A stretch of 64,000 nt of DNA from G965229615 sp965229615 (GCA_965229615.1 OZ245890.1:124001-188000); one strand, 5' to 3'. Shown: positions 8,905-19,120, numbered from the stretch's first letter. Notes: a model not told the origin generated them from the sequence alone. Translations and numbers: made by a program.

Positions 8905-10527
8905 TTATATTTTCCTAGCTGCAAGTTTATATATAACATTTGAGTGTAATTTTTGTATCTTTGCAAGTTCACGTTGTTGATATTGTATATAATCATTATT
9001 ACCCGTGGCTTCCGCAAAGTGTTCTATAGATTGCGCAATATCGTTATGCTTATTAAGCTTGGATATCATATATGCAGTGTGTCCTTCTATATCCCTTGTC
9101 GAAAGAAGTATTTTATACACTAGTATGTTGTTCAATGTTTTAGCGAGGTCTAACATTAAGTCAAATATTTTACTATTGCCACTTGCAACTGCATACATTA
9201 GTGCATTGCGTTCAGTGATATCTTTTTGCATTAGCAATTCGGATATTGACACTTTGTCGTCTGTTGATAATGTGTTATCCTTGTTTGCTTCTTGGACATA
9301 CTGCATAACATTAACTACAATCTTTGGGTCCATAGTTGATAGACTGATATGTAGCAGGTTAGGATAATGCTTTAGAGTTTGTCTAAAAAGATCAATGACT
9401 TCTTGATGCGAGAGATTTCCAGTGATTTCGTTGATAAATGGTGTATAAAATTTATAGTTTTTTTGTAATAATAATGTAATTATATTGTTATTGTCTTTAT
9501 TATACTGACTTACAATTTTTTGAATTACGATCCTTTTTACATGTGGTTGCATAGATTGTATTATTGTGAACACACTCTCAGTTAGAGTAGTATTATTATG
9601 AATAAGTGATAACATTATGACATTGTTACCATCGGCATTTGCTGTTGTGATTGTTGTAATACAGCTGCTGCCATGTACGCCATCTTGCAATGCACCAATA
9701 CACCTCATAAGCACTGCTTTTGCCTCGCTATCATCTTCACCACATAATAACGACATAGCATTATTACTATCTTTATTACACTGTGCAATCATATTACACT
9801 TTATTTCACTACATGTTGCTTGCTCTAGAAATGTTTTTTCGATAACATCAAATATGACATTGCATATATCATAGCCCCTATTTTTTATTAGTAATAATAA
9901 TACATTGCTATTTGTGTCATCTACAGACAAAAACAACTCTTGCAAGACATCTAGACCTAGAGTAAATGCAGTACAATCAATAGTAGCTCTGAACTTTAAA
10001 ATATCAACATCGTTGTGTTCAGCATTATTTGTTTCAGTATTCATAGAAGCGATATCATCTTGTGCGCACAAGATCATCAGTGGAGTTTTTTGATCAAATC
10101 TTTTTGTGAAAAATAGCTGTCGTACATCATCTTTATCACTGTTATCTTTTAAAAGTTCCATGAACTCTTTTGTTAACTGCAAATCACCAAACATGAAAAA
10201 ATACACTAGTATATTTTGTCCTTTACTATCTACATGAGAAAGCAATTTATTACTGCTACATATAATATTTCCAACTGATAATAGTGTTTTCACAGCATCT
10301 AAGCAGCGTCTTTCGAGCAAAAGCATCATAACGTTCTTACCGTTGTTGTCTTGTATATCAAGAGCACTTATCATAGCATCGTGGTTATCTATATTGTTTA
10401 CAACGTATTCAACTATTTCTTGCAAGACTGTGCCATCTTTTTCAAGAGAAAATTGCATATCAGTTGCTCGTTTGAAAGAATTGTTGTTACTATAAGAATT
10501 GTTGTTACTATCTTTTGCATTTTCCAT
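8905..10527 (-). CDS. Ankyrin-like repeat protein, possible effector
   Basis: 540 residues with about nine degenerate repeats of roughly 33-60 residues. Each begins D/N-x-x-x-N and is followed by a hydrophobic helix (examples: NGKNVMMLLLERR, KGQNILVYFFMFGDLQ, DGNNVIMLSLIHNN, DNNNIITLLLQKN, ERNALMYAVASGN, IEGHTAYMISKLN). This is the ankyrin pattern, poorly conserved. No signal peptide or membrane helix is visible. Ankyrin proteins are common host-directed effectors in Rickettsiales, but that role is inference here. It sits just upstream of the hook gene and is divergent from mlaA. Confidence 0.8.
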   Translation of the reverse strand: MENAKDSNNNSYSNNNSFKRATDMQFSLEKDGTVLQEIVEYVVNNIDNHDAMISALDIQDNNGKNVMMLLLERRCLDAVKTLLSVGNIICSSNKLLSHVDSKGQNILVYFFMFGDLQLTKEFMELLKDNSDKDDVRQLFFTKRFDQKTPLMILCAQDDIASMNTETNNAEHNDVDILKFRATIDCTAFTLGLDVLQELFLSVDDTNSNVLLLLIKNRGYDICNVIFDVIEKTFLEQATCSEIKCNMIAQCNKDSNNAMSLLCGEDDSEAKAVLMRCIGALQDGVHGSSCITTITTANADGNNVIMLSLIHNNTTLTESVFTIIQSMQPHVKRIVIQKIVSQYNKDNNNIITLLLQKNYKFYTPFINEITGNLSHQEVIDLFRQTLKHYPNLLHISLSTMDPKIVVNVMQYVQEANKDNTLSTDDKVSISELLMQKDITERNALMYAVASGNSKIFDLMLDLAKTLNNILVYKILLSTRDIEGHTAYMISKLNKHNDIAQSIEHFAEATGNNDYIQYQQRELAKIQKLHSNVIYKLAARKI

Positions 10528-10631
10528 ACTGAATGGTTGTTTTTAGTTATTTTATAAAAGACATATGTCTAGTAAAATTCATGTTATTAAATCTATTCTA
10601 CTCAAAACTTGTTATAAAATAAATCATCAGT

Positions 10632-11426
10632 ATGACTAAATACATAACGAAAAAGTCATTAGTTGCAGCACTAATAATATGTATATTTTATCATTTACAG
10701 TTAGTATGTGTGATAGCAGATGAAACATATAAATTCGATTATAATACACTGTCAGATGATATTGATGATATTGATATGATGCAGGATATATCAAATAATA
10801 TTGCTATCCATGACAACTTTGAGCATTTCAATCGGAAAATATTTGCTTTTAACAGAAGATTCGACGTCTATCCAGTGAAGCCCTTAATAAAGGTTTATCG
10901 TGAAGTGACAGTCACTGCATGGAGTAGGAAAAGGATAAGCTCATTTTTGACAAATCTATACGAACCCAAAAATATGCTGGATGGTATACTATATGGTTCA
11001 CCAGCAGCATTTTTTAAAAGTGGACTACGTCTTCTGATTAACTCGACAGTAGGTGTTGCTGGTTTTTTTGATGTCGCAGGTCGTATTGGTATTGAAAAGC
11101 CAAATCTCTCGCTCACTGATGTCATGTCAAAGCGACTATGTATAAAAAATGGTCAATACCTTATGATTCCAGTGCTTGGACCATCAACTGTCAGGAATGC
11201 TACTGGCCTTGTCTTAGATAGACTGGCCTTGGATCCACTTGGGTTCATCCTTCCATTTTATACAACTGTTATAAGAACTGGATTGGACATTTTAATTGAA
11301 AAGGACAAATATGCTGACACTATGCAACAAATTCACGATATATCAATAGATGAGTATGCCATGTTGAGAAGTGTATATTATCAATCAGATGGTGCTCAAG
11401 AGTGTGATGCAACCTATAAAAAATAA
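10632..11426 (+). CDS. mlaA: MlaA/VacJ family outer-membrane lipid asymmetry protein
   Basis: 264 residues. Family motifs are FEHFNRKIFAFNRRFD, FLTNLYEPKNMLDGIL, SGLRLLINSTVGVAGFFDVA and GPSTVRNATG. MlaA removes misplaced phospholipids from the outer membrane outer leaflet and passes them to the Mla ABC system. The N-terminal 28 residues form a signal peptide, but the only Cys near its end (QLVC) is not a good lipobox, so lipidation is uncertain. It starts at ATG 10632, 17 bases upstream of murF, and is probably co-transcribed with it. Confidence 0.93.
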   Translation: MTKYITKKSLVAALIICIFYHLQLVCVIADETYKFDYNTLSDDIDDIDMMQDISNNIAIHDNFEHFNRKIFAFNRRFDVYPVKPLIKVYREVTVTAWSRKRISSFLTNLYEPKNMLDGILYGSPAAFFKSGLRLLINSTVGVAGFFDVAGRIGIEKPNLSLTDVMSKRLCIKNGQYLMIPVLGPSTVRNATGLVLDRLALDPLGFILPFYTTVIRTGLDILIEKDKYADTMQQIHDISIDEYAMLRSVYYQSDGAQECDATYKK

Positions 11427-11443
11427 ATAAGAATATTGATAAC

Positions 11444-12955
11444 ATGTGGGAATATAGGGATTTGATACTGGCATTACAGTCTGATGATATGTCTAAACAT
11501 AACGGTGCAATGACGATCAATAGAGTTGTCATAGATAGCCGCAACACATCACAAAACAACGTATTCATAGGTATAAATGGTAAGAATTATAATGGCAGCA
11601 AATTCGCAAAACAAGCAATGGATAATGGTGCTGCATTGTGTATTGTTGATCATGTACCAAGTGACTGTGCAAATTATGAAAATAAATTACTTGTTATTAA
11701 TGATACGTATCATGATGGCCTATTAAGATTAGCAACTTATAATAGAAATGTTAAGCACTGCAAAAGTACTTTCATCGGCATTACAGGTAGTATAGGAAAA
11801 ACAACAACAAAGGAAATGTTAAAGATTGCTTTATTAGGCATTTCGAAATATGTGTATGCCAATGAAGGTAATAAAAATAATCAATATGGTCTACCTCTAT
11901 CCATTGCAAATATCGATTCATTCTCATTGGATTATGGTGTTTTCGAAATTGGTATGAGTGCAGCAGGAGAAATATCATATCTCAGTAATATACTTAAACC
12001 ACATATTGGTGTTATCACAGGTATAGCTCCAGCACATCTTGTGTCGTTTGATTCAGCCGATAGTATAGCAACAGAAAAATCAGAGCTATTGTACAATATA
12101 GGTGACAATGGATATGCTGTAGTGAATATTGGTAGTATCTGTGGTGATATATTGCTGAAACACGCATATATAAACACAATTGCTAGGAATATAAGAATAT
12201 GTACATATAGCTATGAAAGTGAAATAGAATGTGATGTATGGTGTAGTGTAAATATGATTCATTTGCGAAACATTACAGTTGGCAATGATATAAAGGTGAG
12301 AGTGACAGCAAAGTACACTATAGTTAGTATGCATATATCAGAACAAATCACATATGACATTGGATGTATTGGCAAACAATTTATAGAGAATAGCTTGGCT
12401 ATACTTGGTGTGTTAGTATGCAATATCATTGGAAGAAATACATCAATTGCAAATAGTAAGATGATTATCCAAAATGGTATGTATAAATTGCAAGATTTTC
12501 AAGCATTGTGTGGACGGGGGGCGATCAGTTTTGTGAATGGAAGGAGTATTATAGTACTTGATGAGTCGTATAATTCAAATCCAGCATCTCTCACTGCAGC
12601 GTTATATCATTTAAACGATTATGTCATGCATTTAGAGCATAGGATGCGATATAGAAAGGTAGCAATAATTGGAGATATGTTGGAACTTGGGGCTGATGAG
12701 GTGAAATTACATATGAATATGTTGATGGTAATAAAAGAGTGCAATATAGATGCTGTATTTTGTGTTGGAGAAAGAATGAAATATTTATTTGATACATTAC
12801 CATCAACAGTGTTATCTTTATGGGCTGCAGATGCGTTTTCCATGCTGAAAATCATTGATGAGTATATTAGACCATATGATGTAATCATGATCAAAGGATC
12901 CAACAGCATGAAAATGCAAGAAATATATAACCATATTATTACATGCATAAAGTAG
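11444..12955 (+). CDS. murF: UDP-N-acetylmuramoyl-tripeptide-D-alanyl-D-alanine ligase MurF
   Basis: Last cytoplasmic ligase of peptidoglycan precursor synthesis. The N-terminal domain has the DSRNTSQNNVFIGINGKNYNG block. The ATP-binding loop is GITGSIGKTTTKEM. The central domain has ANEGNKNNQYGLPLS, and the C-terminal domain has LDESYNSNPASL, equivalent to the DxYNANPxS motif. A length of 503 is slightly longer than usual (450-480). It overlaps the following acetyltransferase start by 13 bases. Its presence supports a retained peptidoglycan pathway. Confidence 0.95.
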   Translation: MWEYRDLILALQSDDMSKHNGAMTINRVVIDSRNTSQNNVFIGINGKNYNGSKFAKQAMDNGAALCIVDHVPSDCANYENKLLVINDTYHDGLLRLATYNRNVKHCKSTFIGITGSIGKTTTKEMLKIALLGISKYVYANEGNKNNQYGLPLSIANIDSFSLDYGVFEIGMSAAGEISYLSNILKPHIGVITGIAPAHLVSFDSADSIATEKSELLYNIGDNGYAVVNIGSICGDILLKHAYINTIARNIRICTYSYESEIECDVWCSVNMIHLRNITVGNDIKVRVTAKYTIVSMHISEQITYDIGCIGKQFIENSLAILGVLVCNIIGRNTSIANSKMIIQNGMYKLQDFQALCGRGAISFVNGRSIIVLDESYNSNPASLTAALYHLNDYVMHLEHRMRYRKVAIIGDMLELGADEVKLHMNMLMVIKECNIDAVFCVGERMKYLFDTLPSTVLSLWAADAFSMLKIIDEYIRPYDVIMIKGSNSMKMQEIYNHIITCIK

Positions 12956-13380
12956 AATTTTGCATTATTACTTGCGACAGCAATCTTTATAATGCAGCAG
13001 TTGTATTGAGAGAAAATATATTAAGAAAGCCTTTAGGATTATCATTTTCATCAGAGGAATTAGAAGCAGAAAAAGACCACATACAAGTTGTTGGTATTGT
13101 TGATAGTAAAGTTTGTGCAACAGCAGTCTTAGTACAACATGATGAGAGTACGTATAAGATGCAGCGTGTTGCTATAAGAGAAGGCTTACAAGGCACTGGT
13201 ATAGGGTCTAAAATGTTGAAGTTTTGCGAAGAATATGCAGTCAAGCATGATGTAAGACAAATATATTGTCATGCTAGAGATAGTGCTGTACAATTCTACC
13301 TGAAAAATGGCTATGTTACTGAGGGGGAGGCATTTTATGAAAATACAATACTACATATAAAAATGTTGAAGGTTTTGTAA
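12943..13380 (+). CDS. GNAT family N-acetyltransferase
   Basis: 145 residues. Acetyl-CoA binding motif A is MQRVAIREGLQGTGIGSKML (R/Q-x2-G-x-G/A form: LQGTGIG), followed by the motif B-like YCHARDSAVQFYLKNGYVTEGEAF, typical of YjcF/ElaA-like GNATs. The substrate cannot be told. The ATG at 12943 lies inside the end of murF. A degraded paralogue of this gene lies at 19095-19440 on the other strand. Confidence 0.88.
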   Translation: MHKVEFCIITCDSNLYNAAVVLRENILRKPLGLSFSSEELEAEKDHIQVVGIVDSKVCATAVLVQHDESTYKMQRVAIREGLQGTGIGSKMLKFCEEYAVKHDVRQIYCHARDSAVQFYLKNGYVTEGEAFYENTILHIKMLKVL

Positions 13381-13579
13381 AAACCATTGCTGCATAGTAT
13401 TCTTTTGATGTCATACCGCAATGTGTACCGTGTAGTTGTTCTGACCGATACTAATCACATTATCAATTAGAAGCAATCTATAATGATTGTGTTTACAGCA
13501 ATGATGTAAACACCAAATGCTAGTATGATTTGTGAAATCGCATGTGCTATGGAGCACAACACTGATGATTTTCAAAACT
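13381..13579. other. Intergenic region between convergent genes
   Basis: About 200 bases between the GNAT gene and the end of tolA. I see no open frame, RNA gene or convincing terminator here. Confidence 0.5.
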
Positions 13580-14629
13580 TCAATATATCATGCCTTCACT
13601 ATCGAATACCAACTCCATTTCACTCCAGGTGTTATATTTCTCAGGTGGTAGATTTTTAAATGGTGATGCGGCTTGGATTGCCCTCACTGCACTATCAGCA
13701 AATGCCTGATATAGCTGTTCACTTGCACCACTACCAACCATATCGCGTTTTATTCTGACATCCTGTACTTCACCATTTTTATTAACTGTTACTATTGCCT
13801 TCACTCTCAATCGCTTGTTGCCCTCACCACCACTAAATGATGTTACCCTCCAAGCTTTACTGACTTGTGTTCTTATTGCATCAAGTTCGCTTAATGACAT
13901 TTCCTTATCTGCATCGAAATCACTAGTGGTTTCACCTTTTATTGCTGCATCCATTATATCGTTCAAATTTTTTGGACTATCTGCCTTAGTTTTCTTAGAA
14001 GCCTTTTTACCACCTTCTTGTAATGATTTCAGTACTGAGTTTGCCAATTCGTCGTCAGTATTTTGCTTCTTCGTATCATGTTGCTTTTTTTCTGCGATTT
14101 CAGAAACCCTTTTCTTATCATCAGTTGCTTTTTTAGGCTTTTCCTCTACTTTCTTAGGTGTTGCTTCATCATTGGTTTTCTCATTTTTTTTCTCTTTTGG
14201 TGGTTCTTTCTTCTCTTCTTTCAAAGTTTTAGTTGGTAGTTTTTCTGCATCATCATCAATGGTTTTTGGTGCTGCTTTTTTTTCCTCAATTTTTTTAGTC
14301 GCCACTATTTTTTTTTCTTCAACCATTTGTTTTTGTTCTGATATAATCTCCTTTTTACTGATGTTTGGATTATCATATTCACTTTCTTTTAAAGTATTAT
14401 TTTTGTTATCTTGCTTGTTTTCGTCAGCAGGGGGTTTTTTTTCTTCTATCTCTTTTTTTTCTTTTCTCGGGGCTGTCTTAACATTTGTAATAGAACTAAT
14501 TTGTATCAGTTCAAGCAGTATAGTATTATCTTGCTGTGGCTGTGATGATGGTATATATGGTATTCCAAACACAAAGATTAATATCATTACTAGATGTAGT
14601 AATGCCGAATATGTTAATCCAAGTTGCAT
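13580..14629 (-). CDS. tolA: TolA-like periplasm-spanning protein
   Basis: 349 residues. One N-terminal membrane helix (residues about 5-25, ALLHLVMILIFVFGIPYI) is followed by a long Lys/Glu/Pro-rich region (residues about 50-230), which is the extended helical domain. The C-terminal TolA/TonB-like domain includes VSKAWRV, RLRVKAIVTVNKNGEVQDV and AVRAIQAASPF. It links the TolQ-TolR motor to outer-membrane partners for envelope constriction at division. The start codon overlaps the tolR stop by one base (TAATG). No tolB or pal follows in this window. Confidence 0.93.
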   Translation of the reverse strand: MQLGLTYSALLHLVMILIFVFGIPYIPSSQPQQDNTILLELIQISSITNVKTAPRKEKKEIEEKKPPADENKQDNKNNTLKESEYDNPNISKKEIISEQKQMVEEKKIVATKKIEEKKAAPKTIDDDAEKLPTKTLKEEKKEPPKEKKNEKTNDEATPKKVEEKPKKATDDKKRVSEIAEKKQHDTKKQNTDDELANSVLKSLQEGGKKASKKTKADSPKNLNDIMDAAIKGETTSDFDADKEMSLSELDAIRTQVSKAWRVTSFSGGEGNKRLRVKAIVTVNKNGEVQDVRIKRDMVGSGASEQLYQAFADSAVRAIQAASPFKNLPPEKYNTWSEMELVFDSEGMIY

Positions 14630-15078
14630 TATTTAACTTTTTTCTTATTATTATCATCGGGTTTTTGATTTACTTCCGTAACCAGTGCAACGTTTGAAAA
14701 ACCTATATTCTTTACAATTGCAAATAGCTCAATTACCTTGCCATAGTTTATGTTTCTATCACCTTTGATAAAAATCCTTGTTTGTGGTTTTTCAGCCAAC
14801 ACTGCAACTAGTTTCTTTTCAAGTTCATATGGTGACAGTTTATTCTCTTGCAAGAAAAAACTACCTGTTTTATCAACAGAAATTACTATTGGTTCATCAC
14901 TACCAGATAATGGTGATGCCTTGGTTTTAGGTAGATCAACTTCTATGCCTGAAATCAACATTGGTGCTGTCACCATGAATATTATTAGCAGTACGAGCAT
15001 TACATCGACAAATGGCGTAATGTTTATTTCACTATTTAATCTTCTCCTGCTTGATCTGCTATTGAGTTGTACTCCCAT
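14629..15078 (-). CDS. tolR: TolR biopolymer transport protein
   Basis: 149 residues. NITPFVDVMLVLLIIFMVTAP contains the single transmembrane helix with the proton-conducting Asp (the D of VDVMLVLL), diagnostic of ExbD/TolR. The periplasmic domain ends with a Lys-rich tail. It lies between tolQ (58 bases upstream) and tolA (1-base overlap), and this order favours TolR over ExbD. Confidence 0.95.
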   Translation of the reverse strand: MGVQLNSRSSRRRLNSEINITPFVDVMLVLLIIFMVTAPMLISGIEVDLPKTKASPLSGSDEPIVISVDKTGSFFLQENKLSPYELEKKLVAVLAEKPQTRIFIKGDRNINYGKVIELFAIVKNIGFSNVALVTEVNQKPDDNNKKKVK

Positions 15079-15136
15079 TTTTTTGTGTTATCTAATTGTC
15101 TGTATCTTTCACATTTTTATATCAGTATATTGTTTT

Positions 15137-15883
15137 CTACATCAACTCACGCAGCATCAAATTATATAACTCTAATTTAAAATCTTCTGCTTGTCTTGAT
15201 ATATTCTCGATTTCAGTAGCAAACTTGTTGTAGAAAATTGCTGCAGGTATCGCTGCAATGAGACCGAAAGCTGTAGCAAATAATGCCTCTGCTATACCAG
15301 GAGCAACAACTGCAAGGGTTGTATTTTTCATTGCGGCAATGGCTTGGAAACTTGACATAATTCCCCACACTGTACCGAATAGACCTATAAATGGAGCGCT
15401 ACTTGCTATGGTTGCAAGGAATCCAACATTATTCTCTAATTTTACGATCGATTTACTAATAGCGAGACTCATTGCGCATTGTACTCTATCTCTGGTATTC
15501 ATAGCAATGGTTGCAGCACTATGTTGCTCCGTTGCCTTGGTTTTTATTTGCCATTCCTCAACAGCAGCTATTAACACTTTTGCTAATGGATGATTTTCCT
15601 TTCTATCAGTTGTATACTTAAAAAGTTGACTTATCGATTTACTGGTTTGAAAAAAGTTAGCAAATTTTTTTATCTTACGTTTAAAAGAACCGTACACAAT
15701 TAGTTTGTCAAAAATAATTGCCCAAGACCATAATGATGCAAGAAATAACATTATCATAACAATTTGTACTACTAATTCAGCTTGTAAAAATAGGTCTAGG
15801 AACGATGTTTTTTGTATAGTACTGGTTGTTGCATCAAGTATTACTTTTTGGTTACTAACATCCACTGCTGCATGTGATTTCAT
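15137..15883 (-). CDS. tolQ: TolQ proton channel subunit
   Basis: 248 residues of the MotA/TolQ/ExbB family. Three membrane segments are visible: residues about 30-55, about 150-180 (NNVGFLATIASSAPFIGLFG) and about 190-220 (VAPGIAEALFATAFGLIAAI). With TolR it forms the ion-driven stator that energises TolA. First gene of the tolQRA cluster, divergent from holB with a 120-base shared upstream region that probably holds both promoters. Confidence 0.95.
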   Translation of the reverse strand: MKSHAAVDVSNQKVILDATTSTIQKTSFLDLFLQAELVVQIVMIMLFLASLWSWAIIFDKLIVYGSFKRKIKKFANFFQTSKSISQLFKYTTDRKENHPLAKVLIAAVEEWQIKTKATEQHSAATIAMNTRDRVQCAMSLAISKSIVKLENNVGFLATIASSAPFIGLFGTVWGIMSSFQAIAAMKNTTLAVVAPGIAEALFATAFGLIAAIPAAIFYNKFATEIENISRQAEDFKLELYNLMLRELM

Positions 15884-16003
15884 GTGTTATGATTGTTCGC
15901 GTGTTTTAATTGCTATGTCAGCTTTTTTATAGCATTTATAATGTAATGTGAAGTCCGTAAAATATTTTGAATTCAATTTTAATAAATATAATTACATTGA
16001 CTG

Positions 16004-17011
16004 ATGGAAAAACCATTGTTCATAGAAACCAGGGACCTACTGATAAAAATAGAACATATGCTGCAGAGTGGTGTGATGCATCAAACAATACTGATACATG
16101 GTCATTCTGGTATAGGTAAATCACTTGCTAGCATCGAAATAGCAAAATTATTATTATTAGGTGCGATGGATTACACTATAATAGATGATAGTAAATTTGT
16201 GCATATTGATTTTATGCACATCAGCAGTAAATATGATACACTAAATGTAGTAAGTCATACTATTGGCATAGATGAAGTGAGGTTAATGCAAGCATTTGCA
16301 AGCAAAAGCACTGCTGGTGGTAAATGTAAGGTGATATTGATCGATTGCATAGATGACGTGTCTTACGCAGCTGCAAATGCACTCCTAAAGTTATCAGAAG
16401 AGCCACCAATGGGGGTGTATCTCATTTGTGTGGCAAGAAGTGCTAGTGCAATTCCAGCAACAATCAGATCACGTTGTTTGAAAATACATATGCAACGGCC
16501 ACATCTTGAAGAATTCATTCAGGTTATACAAAGTAACATCGTTATCACAGATGAAGTTAAAACTTTACAAACAAACACATTGCAACAGTTTTTTACGTGT
16601 TTATATGATATTTTTTCTTGTGATATAAACATGTCTATTAACTTCTGTAAGATTGTGTTCAATGATATAAATTGTGTCAGTGTTAATGATTTTTTGAAAG
16701 TACTAGATCTTTTTGCTATGGGAAGTAACAGTTTCGATATTCGTGCTTTAATGTTATTATGTGAAAAGCACATCAACTGTGATATGTTTTTTGATGTGAT
16801 AGTTAAGCTGTGCATGTTCTTATTGAGCAGTCATATTAAGAAAGACAGTATGAAAAACAAAGAGTGCAATTTTATACGGAAACAAATGCATGCTATATCA
16901 TTATGGGAGGATGTTGCACAACTTAATTTGAAGGCCAAAAAGTACAATCTTAACAAAAATAATGTTTTGCTTCCTATAATGAATGGTGTTGCAACCATTA
17001 TGACGCACTAG
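16004..17011 (+). CDS. holB: DNA polymerase III delta' subunit
   Basis: 335 residues of the AAA+ clamp-loader family. Walker A is GHSGIGKS, the Walker B region is KVILIDCIDD, and ANALLKLSEEPP plus the sensor ATIRSRC (the SRC motif) follow. Delta' is part of the complex that loads the beta clamp. The C-terminal third is divergent, as is usual for the family. No zinc-binding Cys cluster is evident, which favours delta' over DnaX. Confidence 0.92.
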   Translation: MEKPLFIETRDLLIKIEHMLQSGVMHQTILIHGHSGIGKSLASIEIAKLLLLGAMDYTIIDDSKFVHIDFMHISSKYDTLNVVSHTIGIDEVRLMQAFASKSTAGGKCKVILIDCIDDVSYAAANALLKLSEEPPMGVYLICVARSASAIPATIRSRCLKIHMQRPHLEEFIQVIQSNIVITDEVKTLQTNTLQQFFTCLYDIFSCDINMSINFCKIVFNDINCVSVNDFLKVLDLFAMGSNSFDIRALMLLCEKHINCDMFFDVIVKLCMFLLSSHIKKDSMKNKECNFIRKQMHAISLWEDVAQLNLKAKKYNLNKNNVLLPIMNGVATIMTH

Positions 17012-17110
17012 AGGTGATTTATAGTAAGCTTTTAGTTGTAAGAATGCGCAAATATATTTTAACATCAGTTAAAGAGGAAATTACAATAAATAATAGAATG
17101 AGGTCTTAAT

Positions 17111-17761
17111 ATGCTAGATATAATAATACTTGTAGTATGCACGTTTTTCATTGTTAGTAGGTTAATAAAAGTACTTGGACAGGTTGAACCTGATGAGGAA
17201 AGGCGCAGACAGCAACGTTATAACAGTAGTGTGATTGCTGAGCTTTTAAAACAAAAACATGGTACACAAGCTGGATCAAACGATAATATCAACCCAAATA
17301 TTATAGATGCTCAAGTTATTGCAATGAGTGAACTGAAGTTGTCACAAGAGATAAGAAGTATACTAAATAAAATAAGACAAATTGATAGTAATTTTGATCT
17401 TGATAGATTCATTAACAATACAAAGAAAGCATATACTATGATTGTAAAGGCTATGCATGATAGTGATAAGGAGACATTGCGATATCTACTTGATGATGAT
17501 ACATATAACGTTGTGCTTGAGAACCTTGAATCTCAATCTGTAAATGATACAGTAAAAACATCAGCACTGAATGTTAATGATGTTGAGCTAATACAAGCCA
17601 ATATCTATGGCGATAGAGCAATGTTGACTGTAAAAATAGAAAGTCAGTGGGATGATATTATAACTGACAATCAACAGCAAGTGAAGAACAAGGTTGACAT
17701 TTGGACATTCACACGCTATTTAGTGCAGGATAAGATTTGGAGGCTGTCAAAAATGCAATAA
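17111..17761 (+). CDS. Tim44/TimA-like domain membrane-associated protein
   Basis: 216 residues. A short N-terminal hydrophobic segment (residues 2-20) is followed by a charged linker and a C-terminal Tim44-like domain: FDLDRFINNTKKAYTMIVKAM, LRYLLDDDTYNVVLENL, then VDIWTFTRYLVQDKIWRLSK. It is related to mitochondrial Tim44 and bacterial TimA. In alphaproteobacteria this gene often sits next to mltA, as here (171 bases apart). The role is probably in envelope or membrane protein handling and is not firmly known. Confidence 0.85.
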   Translation: MLDIIILVVCTFFIVSRLIKVLGQVEPDEERRRQQRYNSSVIAELLKQKHGTQAGSNDNINPNIIDAQVIAMSELKLSQEIRSILNKIRQIDSNFDLDRFINNTKKAYTMIVKAMHDSDKETLRYLLDDDTYNVVLENLESQSVNDTVKTSALNVNDVELIQANIYGDRAMLTVKIESQWDDIITDNQQQVKNKVDIWTFTRYLVQDKIWRLSKMQ

Positions 17762-17932
17762 CATTCATGTGTTGTTGAAGCATGACGATCTTAAGATGAA
17801 GTGGTATGATGAATATTAGTTTTTTCGTATGCTTTGGAATCATTGTAACAGCTTGTGATATATATGTGTTTGTATATTGAGTTGCTTGTTACTGTTACAT
17901 CTTGATATGATTAAATATATCCAATTATAAAT

Positions 17933-19120
17933 TTGTTTACGCAAGGGAAAGTCATTGTTTTGACCATTGGAATTGTAGCATCGCTACTGAGTGGTTGTAG
18001 TACAAAGATTGTCAGTAAAAAACAGCTATCAACAACACATTTTGTTTTGGCATCATTTTCAGAATTTGAAGGATGGAGAGATGATCATCACGAGATGGCA
18101 TTGATGGCATTTGCGAGATCATGTAGAGTGATTATGTATAAAAAAGATGATGCACCAATCAGTCTATTTTCAGAAATTGGTGGCACTGCCAAGCAGTGGA
18201 AAAAACCATGTAATGTTGGATTAAAACTTATCAGTAAACTGCATATAGTGAACCATAAGAAATTACATGGCAAGAATCTGTATCGAGCAAGGATGATAGC
18301 AAGGCGTTTTTTTGAGCAATATTTCACACCATACAAAATAGGAATATCAAACCATGGTCATGGTCTAACATTTAACGGTAGATTCACTGGATACTACGAA
18401 ATGGAATTACAAGGCACAAGGAAGGAAAGCAGATTGTTTCCACATCCTGTATATATGCCACCATTGGATTTACATAAACACAAAGGCGGTGGGCATATCA
18501 CTAGGTCAGCAATAAATAAGGGTAGTCTTGCTAAAAAGGGTTTGGAAATAGCATGGGTTAATGATATGCCTCGACTCTACTTCATGCACATACAAGGCAC
18601 CGGAGTAATTAAACTTAAAGAGGGGGGAGAAATAAAACTTGTTTGGGGTGGATGTAACGGATTTAAGTTCAAATCTTTACCAGCATCCTATGCTGGTTCA
18701 ACACTCGATGTTATACAGAGGCTTAGGAATAATAAAACAGTTGGTATGAGTGATATGAATAAAAACCACTCGTATATCTTCTTTAAAGAGCGCAAGGAAC
18801 TATACCCTCTTGGTGCACAGGGGGTTCAATTAATGCCTGAACGTTCAGGGGCAATAGATAATAGAATATACCCTTATGGTGCGCCCCTTTGGATAGAAAC
18901 ATCATTGCCAAGAATAGATGGCTACGTGAACAAACAAAAAAAATACAACAGACTGTTTATTGCTCAGGATCGTGGTGGAGCGATTAATGGTAGCATACGA
19001 GCTGATCTATTTTTTGGCAGGGGTAAAAGAGCTGAACATATTGCTGGTGGAATGCATTCGATTGGTGAATTATATGTATTATTCCCAAAAGGAGTTAAGG
19101 TGTTGCAGAAATATGGCTGA
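17933..19120 (+). CDS. mltA: Membrane-bound lytic murein transglycosylase A (MltA)
   Basis: 395 residues. It starts at TTG 17933; the only upstream in-frame options are non-canonical before a stop. The lipoprotein signal peptide ends in LLSGC with the lipidated Cys at 22. The MltA domain has FTGYYEMEL, and the C-terminal 3D domain has IAQDRGGAINGSIRADLFFG with the catalytic Asp residues, ending YVLFPKG. It cleaves glycan strands to anhydromuropeptides at the outer membrane. Its 3' end overlaps an antisense GNAT remnant. Confidence 0.93.
   Translation: MFTQGKVIVLTIGIVASLLSGCSTKIVSKKQLSTTHFVLASFSEFEGWRDDHHEMALMAFARSCRVIMYKKDDAPISLFSEIGGTAKQWKKPCNVGLKLISKLHIVNHKKLHGKNLYRARMIARRFFEQYFTPYKIGISNHGHGLTFNGRFTGYYEMELQGTRKESRLFPHPVYMPPLDLHKHKGGGHITRSAINKGSLAKKGLEIAWVNDMPRLYFMHIQGTGVIKLKEGGEIKLVWGGCNGFKFKSLPASYAGSTLDVIQRLRNNKTVGMSDMNKNHSYIFFKERKELYPLGAQGVQLMPERSGAIDNRIYPYGAPLWIETSLPRIDGYVNKQKKYNRLFIAQDRGGAINGSIRADLFFGRGKRAEHIAGGMHSIGELYVLFPKGVKVLQKYG

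Noticed and set aside
13815..14636. 273-codon plus-strand ORF rich in Ser/Phe
   Set aside because: It is the antisense of the Lys/Glu-rich tolA linker; the composition is what the complement of such a region gives.
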